A stretch of 6,965 bases of DNA from an uncultured Lachnospiraceae bacterium (lineage in GTDB: Bacteria > Bacillota > Clostridia > Lachnospirales > Lachnospiraceae). Both the position numbers and the translations under genes were made by a program. Shown piece after piece: positions 1 through 5,013 of this stretch (positions are counted from its first letter, which is position 1; each line of letters starts with the position of its first letter). A model generated the notes under the pieces. It was not told the origin of the DNA. It saw only the letters and a list, made by a program, of their open reading frames with translations, and did not search any database. The stretch is from the NCBI GenBank assembly GCA_958446555.1, contig CAUCWU010000129.1:1-6965 (forward strand), written 5' to 3'.

Positions 1-998
1 ATGAAATTGAGAGCCATGAGCTTGAGGTTGACGAGGCAGAGGATGAGGTTGGTATCATTGGCTATCAGAAGCTGCTTGAGGATATTGAGTTACTTGACGG
101 TGCCTGTGAGGAGTTTGATCAGGAGAAGGTAAGCCGCGGTGAATTGTCGCCGGTATTCTTTGGTTCTGCACTGACAAACTTCGGTGTAGAGACCTTCCTG
201 GAGCATTTCTTAAAGATGACCTACGCACCGCTTCCAAGACACAGCTCAGAAGGCGATATCAGTCCGTTTGATGACAATTTCTCTGCATTTGTCTTTAAGA
301 TTCAGGCAAATATGAATAAAGCACACAGAGACCGTATCGCATTTATGAGAATCTGCTCAGGAAAGTTTGAGGCAGGTATGGAGGTCAATCACGTGCAGGG
401 TGGCAGAAAGATTCGTCTGACACAGCCACAGCAGATGATGGCATCTGAGAGAACCATTGTAGAGGAAGCTTATGCAGGCGATATCATTGGTATCTTCGAT
501 CCAGGTATTTTCTCAATCGGTGATACGATTTGTTCTCCAAAGCTGGGTAATCTGAAATTCGACGGAATTCCAACCTTCGCACCAGAGCATTTTGCAAGAG
601 TTCGTCAGGTTGATACAATGAAGCGTAAGCAGTTTATCAAGGGAATCAGCCAGATTGCACTTGAGGGTGCAATTCAGATCTTCCAGGAGTTCAATACCGG
701 AATGGAAGAGATCATCGTAGGTGTTGTCGGTGTGCTGCAGTTTGATGTATTAAAATTTCGTCTGGAGAACGAGTACAATGTTGAGATTCGTCTTGATCCG
801 CTTCCGTATGAGTATATTCGTTGGATTGAGGATTGGGAGAATGTGGATGTAGCAAAGATCAACGGAACCTCTGATATGAAGCGTATCAAGGATTTGAAGG
901 ATCGTCCGCTGCTTCTGTTTGCAAACAGCTGGAGTCCGCAGATGGTTCTAGAGAGAAATCCGGGATTAAAGCTTTCTGAGTTTGGAACCGAGCACTAA
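1..998 (+). CDS. prfC: Peptide chain release factor 3, 5'-truncated by the window edge
   Basis: RF3 is the cytoplasmic class II release factor, a GTPase that ejects RF1 or RF2 from the ribosome after peptide release. The reading frame is open from the left edge (first whole codon at 3) to TAA at 996-998, giving 331 residues. The family is usually about 525-530 residues, so roughly 200 residues, including the Walker-type G motifs, lie outside the window. The visible part starts in the acidic stretch after the GTPase core and continues with GELSPVFFGSALTNFG (residues about 45-60), a hallmark of RF3. The EF-Tu-like barrel follows (NMNKAHRDRIAFMRICSGKF and HVQGGRKIRLTQPQQMMA), then the RF3-specific C-terminal domain ending LLLFANSWSPQMVLERNPG. 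An ATG-like start near 144 is not real, because that codon is an internal TTG leucine in the conserved block. No clear terminator follows. The identification is secure. Confidence 0.96.
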   Translation, partial: EIESHELEVDEAEDEVGIIGYQKLLEDIELLDGACEEFDQEKVSRGELSPVFFGSALTNFGVETFLEHFLKMTYAPLPRHSSEGDISPFDDNFSAFVFKIQANMNKAHRDRIAFMRICSGKFEAGMEVNHVQGGRKIRLTQPQQMMASERTIVEEAYAGDIIGIFDPGIFSIGDTICSPKLGNLKFDGIPTFAPEHFARVRQVDTMKRKQFIKGISQIALEGAIQIFQEFNTGMEEIIVGVVGVLQFDVLKFRLENEYNVEIRLDPLPYEYIRWIEDWENVDVAKINGTSDMKRIKDLKDRPLLLFANSWSPQMVLERNPGLKLSEFGTEH

Positions 999-1064
999 AC
1001 GAAAAATGATACGTACGAATTGCTTACTTTCTGGAAATTGAGTAATTCTAAAAACAGCAGTTGT

Positions 1065-1125
1065 CAAATACGCATATACTGTACCAAGACGCGAAAATCG
1101 TTCGAGGTTCGTATATGCGTATTTG
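1065..1125. repeat. Perfect 15-bp inverted repeat over the ylmC-like start
   Basis: The left arm at 1065-1079 (CAAATACGCATATAC) is the exact reverse complement of the right arm at 1111-1125, with a 31-nt spacer between them. In RNA this would form a hairpin with the Shine-Dalgarno-like CGAGG (1103-1107) in the loop and the ATG (1115-1117) buried in the 3' arm. The left arm also contains TATACT (1075-1080), which could serve as a -10 box. If transcription began just after it, the left arm would be absent from the mRNA and the repeat would act as DNA instead. The symmetry is directly visible; the function is inferred. Confidence 0.8.
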
Positions 1126-1384
1126 CGATTTAAAACAAAAAGAAGTGATCAATATAAAAGACTGCAAGCGACTTGGCTATGTGTGTGATATTGAGTTTGA
1201 CTGCAAAACTGGCTGCATAATCGAACTAATTGTGCCGGGAACTGGAAAAATCTGTGGACTGTTTGGGCGGGACACCGAATATCGAATCCCATTTTGTAAG
1301 GTATGTCAGATTGGGCCAGATATCATATTGGTTGATATTGAAGATGGTGAAAAACCAATCAAAGAAAAAGGAAAACCACAATAA
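1115..1384 (+). CDS. ylmC: YlmC/YmxH-family PRC-barrel protein
   Basis: This is an 89-residue protein with the compact beta-rich pattern of the YlmC/YmxH family, single PRC-barrel proteins annotated as sporulation-associated in Firmicutes. Their biochemical role is not settled. Visible family features are the start MRICDLKQKEVINI, then DCKRLGYVCDIEFD (residues 16-29), the turn IVPG (39-42), GLFGRDTEYRIPF (48-60) and the terminal QIGPDIILVD (65-74). Several cysteines (4, 17, 24, 30, 34, 47, 61, 64) make it cysteine-rich. A longer frame could begin at TTG 1061. I prefer ATG 1115 because it matches the family N-terminus and has CGAGG seven bases upstream. The last 15 residues are a charged extension beyond the barrel. 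The gene stands between prfC and nrdR and is probably transcribed separately from nrdR, which has its own promoter. Its start codon lies inside a perfect inverted repeat. Confidence 0.85.
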   Translation: MRICDLKQKEVINIKDCKRLGYVCDIEFDCKTGCIIELIVPGTGKICGLFGRDTEYRIPFCKVCQIGPDIILVDIEDGEKPIKEKGKPQ

Positions 1385-1431
1385 TCTCTCTAAAAAAACC
1401 GAAAAATAACCGCAAAATATTTAGAAAAAAC

Positions 1432-1461
1432 TTGACCTTATACGCACTTTTATTTTATAAT
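1432..1461 (+). promoter_or_regulatory. Sigma-A-type promoter for the nrdR operon
   Basis: TTGACC (1432-1437) and a perfect TATAAT (1456-1461) are separated by 18 bp in an AT-rich stretch with A-tracts upstream (1392-1398, 1425-1430). Transcription would begin near 1468, leaving a 5' leader of about 40 nt before nrdR. I do not see a pair of NrdR boxes over this promoter. Confidence 0.8.
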
Positions 1462-1507
1462 AATCGCATAAAAGGGATGCTGGCAGACAGCAGGAATGGA
1501 GGCAGCA

Positions 1508-1972
1508 ATGAAGTGTCCGTTTTGCGGAGAAGATACAACAAAAGTAATTGACTCAAGGCCTTCTGATGATAATACAGCGATCCGCAGGCGCAGAATGTGC
1601 GAGGTGTGCAACAGACGCTTTACCACCTATGAGAAGATCGAAGTATTTCCACTGATGGTCGTGAAGAAGGATCAGACAAGAGAGACCTATTCGAGGGAAA
1701 AGTTAAAAACCGGTATTGTTATGGCCTGCCATAAGCGCCCGGTGCCGACAGATGCGGTAAATCGTCTGGTAGATGATATTGAAAACACGATTTTTAATCG
1801 CTATGAGAAGGAAGTCAGTAGCCAAGTAATTGGTGAGCTGGTGATGGAAAAATTAAAAACGCTTGATGAGGTTGCTTATGTGCGCTTTGCGAGCGTCTAT
1901 CGCTCTTTTACAGATTTGAATAATTTTGCAGAAGAGCTAAAAAATATGATTCAGAAAGAGAAGAAGCAGTGA
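1508..1972 (+). CDS. nrdR: Transcriptional repressor NrdR
   Basis: NrdR is the zinc-ribbon and ATP-cone repressor that senses ATP/dATP and controls ribonucleotide reductase genes. The protein has 154 residues, the usual length. The N-terminal zinc ribbon has Cys3-x2-Cys6 and Cys31-x2-Cys34, with VIDSRPSDDNTAIRRRR between the two pairs. The ATP-cone domain runs from about residue 49 (VVKKDQTRETYSREKL) to about 139 and includes VRFASVYRSF. An in-frame ATG lies 12 bases upstream at 1496. ATG 1508 is chosen because GGAGG (1498-1502) is five bases before it and the family starts MKCPFC. This is the first gene of an operon. Its stop TGA (1970-1972) overlaps the GTG start of the next gene, implying translational coupling. 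No ribonucleotide reductase gene is in view, so its targets lie elsewhere. Confidence 0.97.
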   Translation: MKCPFCGEDTTKVIDSRPSDDNTAIRRRRMCEVCNRRFTTYEKIEVFPLMVVKKDQTRETYSREKLKTGIVMACHKRPVPTDAVNRLVDDIENTIFNRYEKEVSSQVIGELVMEKLKTLDEVAYVRFASVYRSFTDLNNFAEELKNMIQKEKKQ

Positions 1973-2466
1973 GTAGATTATACCCATGGGCAGAGGCAAA
2001 CTCTGCTTATCAGATTGACTATAAAAAAGAATATGATAACGGTGTGAGAGGCGTATTGTTTGATGTAGACAATACGCTTGTTCCGCATGGAGCACCGGCA
2101 ACCAAGCAGGCAAAAGAGCTGTTTGAAACTTTGCACAAGATTGGATTCAAGACCTGTATCATTTCAAACAATAAAGAGGCTCGTGTCAGCCCATTTGCAA
2201 AGGAAGTTGGAAGTGACTATATTTATAAAGCGGATAAGCCGTCAGCGCGCGGTTATAAGCAGGCAATGGAGCGCATTCATACAACACCAAATACAACGAT
2301 TTTTATCGGAGATCAGATTTTTACTGATATTTATGGGGCAAACAGAGCAGGGATTCGCACTTACCTAGTAAAACCGATTCATCCAAAGGAAGACATTCAA
2401 ATTGTGTTAAAAGGCTATCTGGAGAAAATTGTGTTATTCTTTTATCACAGAAAGGGAAAAAAATGA
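1969..2466 (+). CDS. yqeG: YqeG-family HAD (class III) phosphatase
   Basis: This 165-residue protein belongs to the YqeG family of haloacid-dehalogenase-type phosphatases; the physiological substrate is not known to me. All four HAD motifs are visible: FDVDNTL with the nucleophile Asp32 and Asp34, SNN (66-68) as motif II, Lys90-Pro91 as motif III, and GDQIFTD (114-120) with acidic residues Asp115 and Asp120 as motif IV. No cap domain is inserted, in keeping with a subfamily III enzyme. The start is GTG 1969, overlapping the nrdR stop as GTGA, with the purine-rich GAGAAGAAG upstream as ribosome site. The stop TGA (2464-2466) overlaps the aroK ATG as ATGA. In Bacillus subtilis yqeG also lies near a shikimate dehydrogenase gene, so proximity to aro genes recurs. 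The family call is firm; the function is not. Confidence 0.92.
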   Translation: MSRLYPWAEANSAYQIDYKKEYDNGVRGVLFDVDNTLVPHGAPATKQAKELFETLHKIGFKTCIISNNKEARVSPFAKEVGSDYIYKADKPSARGYKQAMERIHTTPNTTIFIGDQIFTDIYGANRAGIRTYLVKPIHPKEDIQIVLKGYLEKIVLFFYHRKGKK

Positions 2467-3002
2467 GTTTAATGATAAATTCAGAGTCAAGTTCGAAAAA
2501 AAAATCGGTTATTTTGATTGGCTTTATGGGATCTGGAAAGACAACTGTGGGAAAAGAACTCTCAAAGAGTGGACTAGAGTTTTTGGATACAGATGCCTAT
2601 ATAGAAGAATGCGAACAGATGAGTATTTCTGATATTTTTGCAAAAAAAGGAGAGGCTTATTTTAGACACGCTGAGACAAAGGCACTGAAATCTCTTTTAA
2701 AGAAGACAAACCCATTTGTGCTTTCCTGTGGAGGAGGAATGCCGCTTCGAGAGGAGAATCGTTTGCTGTTAAAAAAGTTAGGTACAGTCGTCTACCTAAG
2801 AGTAAAACCGGAGACGGTGATCACACGTTTAAAAGGGGATACGACTCGGCCACTTCTTCAGGGCGATGACAGCGAAAATAAAGTGCGCACACTGATGAAA
2901 GAGCGAGAAGAACGCTATACAGAAGGGGCAGACTATATTTTAGATGTCGATCAGAAAAGTCCAAATGAACTGGTTAATGAAATTTTAACATTTTTTTCAT
3001 GA
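2463..3002 (+). CDS. aroK: Shikimate kinase
   Basis: Shikimate kinase phosphorylates shikimate to shikimate 3-phosphate with ATP, the fifth step of the pathway to chorismate and aromatic amino acids. The 179-residue protein matches the family length of about 165-180. Visible features are Walker A GFMGSGKT (20-27), shikimate-contacting DTD (42-44), Arg68 in YFRHAET, the glycine triad CGGGMPL (89-95), the lid arginine in TRPLL (Arg129), and RxxRY with Arg151 near the C-terminus. No catalytic residue is missing. The first 14 residues are a hydrophilic Ser/Lys extension. A second ATG at 2472 is possible, but 2463 has AAAGGG just upstream and overlaps the yqeG stop. It is the last gene of the nrdR-yqeG-aroK operon. 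I see no clear terminator before the efp promoter. The next-earlier enzyme of the pathway is encoded about 2 kb downstream. Confidence 0.97.
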   Translation: MSLMINSESSSKKKSVILIGFMGSGKTTVGKELSKSGLEFLDTDAYIEECEQMSISDIFAKKGEAYFRHAETKALKSLLKKTNPFVLSCGGGMPLREENRLLLKKLGTVVYLRVKPETVITRLKGDTTRPLLQGDDSENKVRTLMKEREERYTEGADYILDVDQKSPNELVNEILTFFS

Positions 3003-3018
3003 CTTTTGAAAATAATAC

Positions 3019-3047
3019 TTGAAAAGTTGGATTTTTTATTGTATGAT
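3019..3047 (+). promoter_or_regulatory. Sigma-A-type promoter for efp
   Basis: TTGAAA (3019-3024) and TATGAT (3042-3047) are separated by the optimal 17 bp. The expected start of transcription is near 3054, which gives efp a leader of about 105 nt. A partly overlapping GATAAT (3045-3050) would need a 20-bp spacer and is less likely. Confidence 0.75.
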
Positions 3048-3059
3048 AATACAGTATGC

Positions 3060-3129
3060 AGCGCCGTTTAATGGGCGCTTGTGTTTGATTAGACCGATAG
3101 GCATCTGTGCAAGCGTACAGAAAGATGCC
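3060..3129 (+). promoter_or_regulatory. Structured 5' leader of efp
   Basis: Two hairpins can be drawn between the efp promoter and the ribosome site. The first pairs AGCGCC (3060-3065) with GGCGCT (3074-3079) around an 8-nt loop. The second has GGCAT (3100-3104) paired with ATGCC (3125-3129), enclosing a 6-bp inner stem (3105-3110 with 3115-3120, one G-U) capped by AAGC and leaving AAAG (3121-3124) as a bulge. An alternative extends the outer stem to 7 bp and opens the inner one. Neither has a U-tract, so they are not simple terminators. The pairing is visible; a regulatory role is inferred. I do not recognise it as a named riboswitch. Confidence 0.45.
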
Positions 3130-3158
3130 GTTCATTCTCATTTACAGGAGGAAAAAAG

Positions 3159-3716
3159 ATGATTTCAGCTGGTGATTTCAGAAATGGTAAGACTTTGGAA
3201 ATTGAAGTCACTGTCTATCAGATCCTTGAGTTTCAGCATGTAAAGCCAGGTAAGGGTGCGGCATTTGTTCGTACAAAGTTAAAGGATATCAAGAATGGTG
3301 GAGTAGTTGAGAAGACTTTCCGTCCAACCGAGAAGTTCCCGGAGGCAAGAATTGACCGTAAGGATATGCAGTATCTGTATCAGGATGGAGATCTGTATTA
3401 CTTCATGGACAACGAGACCTATGAGCAGATCGCACTTGGTAGCGAGCTGATCGGCGATGCGCTGAAGTTCGTTAAGGAGAACGAGATGTGTAAGGTATGT
3501 TCCCACAATGGAAACGTATTCTCTGTAGAGCCACCGTTATTCGTAGAGCTTCAGATCACTGATACTGAGCCAGGCTTCAAGGGAAATACTGCTACTGGTG
3601 CTACAAAGCCAGCAATCGTTGAGACTGGTGCACAGGTAAGTGTTCCGCTGTTCGTAGAGAACGGTGAGGTAATCAAGATCGATACCAGAACTGGCGAGTA
3701 TCTGTCCAGAGTATAA
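3159..3716 (+). CDS. efp: Translation elongation factor P
   Basis: EF-P binds between the P and E sites of the ribosome and relieves stalling at consecutive prolines. The 185-residue length is standard. The N-terminal KOW-like domain carries the loop KPGKGAA (29-35), whose tip Lys32 corresponds to the residue that is post-translationally modified in other bacteria. The middle OB domain runs from about 65 to 127 (YLYQDGDLYYFMDNETYEQI), and the C-terminal OB domain contains the family signature region ATKPAIVETGAQVSVPLFV and ends IDTRTGEYLSRV. A strong AGGAGG (3146-3151) is seven bases before the ATG. The gene has its own promoter and a structured leader, and it is followed by a long palindrome. 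Its codon choice (CGT, GGT, AAG, GTT) suggests high expression. No EF-P-modifying enzyme (EpmA/B, EarP or a YmfI-like protein) is seen here, so the type of Lys32 modification cannot be inferred. Confidence 0.98.
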   Translation: MISAGDFRNGKTLEIEVTVYQILEFQHVKPGKGAAFVRTKLKDIKNGGVVEKTFRPTEKFPEARIDRKDMQYLYQDGDLYYFMDNETYEQIALGSELIGDALKFVKENEMCKVCSHNGNVFSVEPPLFVELQITDTEPGFKGNTATGATKPAIVETGAQVSVPLFVENGEVIKIDTRTGEYLSRV

Positions 3717-3726
3717 TATATGCCGA

Positions 3727-3785
3727 GGGTCCAAAACCCAAAAAACATTCATGCTTGCATGATAAGGTTTTTGAGTTTAGGACCC
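3727..3785. repeat. 59-nt imperfect palindrome downstream of efp
   Basis: The arms 3727-3754 and 3757-3785 are nearly reverse complements. GGGTCC (3727-3732) pairs with GGACCC (3780-3785), the CAAAAA block (3739-3744) with TTTTTG (3768-3773), and CATGC (3750-3754) with GCATG (3757-3761) around a 2-nt turn. A few mismatches and bulges interrupt the stem. It begins 10 bases after the efp stop. No U-tract follows on either strand, so it is not a canonical intrinsic terminator. It could still stop transcription weakly, protect the efp mRNA 3' end, or be a copy of a dispersed palindromic repeat. The structure is seen; the role is unknown. Confidence 0.7.
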
Positions 3786-3805
3786 GTTAAAATATGAGGA
3801 TGCAG

Positions 3806-3832
3806 CGAGTTGCGAAGCAACAGAGCAATTCG
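3806..3832 (+). repeat. Mutually exclusive small hairpins upstream of tRNA-Arg
   Basis: GTTGC (3809-3813) can pair with GCAAC (3817-3821) across a GAA loop. The same left arm, extended as CGAGTTGC (3806-3813), can instead pair with GCAATTCG (3825-3832), an 8-bp stem with one G-U. Both cannot form together. This lies 25-50 bases before the tRNA gene. A weak promoter, TTGAGT (3771-3776) with TATGAG (3793-3798) at 16 bp spacing, could start transcripts just ahead of it. Regulatory meaning is speculative. Confidence 0.4.
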
Positions 3833-3856
3833 TGCGTATATCGTTTTAGCATGCAT

Positions 3857-3928
3857 GCACCTGTAGCTCAGTGGATAGAGCAGTAGAATCCGGATCTACG
3901 TGCGGGGGTTCGATTCCCTTCAGGTGTG
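3857..3928 (+). tRNA. tRNA-Arg (anticodon CCG)
   Basis: A full cloverleaf can be folded. The acceptor stem is GCACCTG (3857-3863) with CAGGTGT (3921-3927), the first pair being G-U. The D stem is GCTC/GAGC (3866-3869, 3878-3881), the anticodon stem GTAGA/TCTAC (3883-3887, 3895-3899), and the T stem GGGGG/CCCTT (3904-3908, 3916-3920) with loop TTCGATT. The anticodon loop is ATCCGGA with CCG at 3890-3892, so it reads the codon CGG. The D loop holds A at the position equivalent to 20, a known arginine identity element. The variable loop is short (4 nt), the discriminator base is G (3928) and CCA is not encoded. There is no terminator between it and the DUF5688 gene 41 nt downstream, so a joint transcript processed by RNases is likely. 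Confidence 0.93.
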
Positions 3929-3969
3929 TTCTCTCATCCAGCTTTTCTAGATTGAAATGGAGGAGCACT

Positions 3970-4851
3970 ATGGAGTATCAACAATTTTTATTTACAATTA
4001 CCGCAGGACTTCAATCAACCTATTCGGCAGATGAGAAGGTCACGGTACAGACAACAGAACAAAAACATACAACAAAGATAAAAACGGTGTCATTATACCA
4101 TGGAGGAAAGCGAGTAACCCCTTTGATATATATGGCACCGTTTTACCGTATGCATCAACATGGGTATTCGATGGAAAGCATCCAAAGAGAACTTAAAAAT
4201 GTACTCGACATGACGGTAGAAAACGATAAGATAAAGGGTGAGGTTTTCATTGACTTTTCAAGTGCAGCAAGTTGTCTGTCTGTGCGACTAATTCCGTATC
4301 AGAAAAATCAAAATTTTTTGAAACTAGTTCCACACAGAAGAATTCTTGATTTTGCAGTTGTCTATCAGCTGATCTTTGAAGAATCAGAGAAAGTAATGGG
4401 CGCAGCTGTTGTCTATCAGGATCATTGTAGAATTTGGAATGTCACAGAAGATATCTTGTTTCAGACAGCGATCTCTAGCATGATCAAGAGATTTCCACCG
4501 GCGTTTAACAGTGTTGAGGCATTAATTGGCATGCCAAGTGCTGCCAAGTCGTCGGACTTTCCACACCTATTTGCATTGACCAATAAGTATTGCTTTTTTG
4601 GAGCATCAGTGATTTTATACCCAGGTGTATTACGCCAAATGGCAAAAAAACTTGGAGGTGCCTATTATATTTTGCCATCAAGTGTGCACGAGGTCTTGCT
4701 TCTTGCAAAGGATAATGATGACACAATTCCAAAGGAGCTTCAAACAATTGTAAGAGAGGTCAATTTAACAGAGGCTGTCAGTACCGATTTTTTATCAAAT
4801 CATGTCTATCTGTATGATCCAGAAAGGGACGAGGTTTCAATCGTGGTATGA
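3970..4851 (+). CDS. DUF5688 family protein, function unknown
   Basis: This 293-residue soluble protein resembles the DUF5688 proteins widespread in Lachnospiraceae; I know no established function for them. No signal peptide or membrane segment is visible. The region around 85-110 (KIKGEVFIDFSS, then SVRLIPY) is followed by HRRILDFAVVYQLIF (122-136). The C-terminal half has the most family-like segments: ALTNKYCFFGASVILYPGVL (202-221), LGGAYYILPSSVHEVLLL (228-245) and LSNHVYLYDPERDEVSIV (275-292). The frame stays open upstream through the tRNA gene, but ATG 3970 is the start because GGAGG (3959-3963) sits six bases before it. It probably shares a transcript with the tRNA gene upstream. The spacing to aroE is 162 nt, so it is not clearly part of the aroE unit. 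The family call rests on recalled sequence character and would need a profile search. Confidence 0.82.
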   Translation: MEYQQFLFTITAGLQSTYSADEKVTVQTTEQKHTTKIKTVSLYHGGKRVTPLIYMAPFYRMHQHGYSMESIQRELKNVLDMTVENDKIKGEVFIDFSSAASCLSVRLIPYQKNQNFLKLVPHRRILDFAVVYQLIFEESEKVMGAAVVYQDHCRIWNVTEDILFQTAISSMIKRFPPAFNSVEALIGMPSAAKSSDFPHLFALTNKYCFFGASVILYPGVLRQMAKKLGGAYYILPSSVHEVLLLAKDNDDTIPKELQTIVREVNLTEAVSTDFLSNHVYLYDPERDEVSIVV

Positions 4852-5013
4852 GGTTAATTTTGTGGTAAATTTGCATAAAATAGAAGTCAAACAATGGCAA
4901 AAGAGATAAAAAGCTTGCATATTTTACAGATTCGTATTAAAGTATAGAGGAGCTTGGGCAATTTCAGCATCGATATGGTGTTAGAATTTTGCCAAACAGC
5001 TTTAGGAGAGGAA

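Noticed and set aside
1018..1047. Weak hairpin AATTGCTT/GAGTAATT after prfC as a terminator
   Set aside because: The stem needs two G-U pairs, has a 14-nt loop and no U-tract, so it is not convincing as a terminator.
1061..1114. Longer ylmC-like protein starting at TTG 1061
   Set aside because: The extra 18 residues do not fit the family N-terminus and the TTG lacks a ribosome site; ATG 1115 has both.
3871..3969. Upstream extension of the DUF5688 frame through the tRNA gene
   Set aside because: The frame is open only by chance. The sequence folds as a complete tRNA, and a good ribosome site precedes ATG 3970.
4894..4947. 17-codon gene MAKEIKSLHILQIRIKV as an annotated CDS
   Set aside because: It has only a weak ribosome site and no recognisable family; it is kept only as part of the aroE leader observation.
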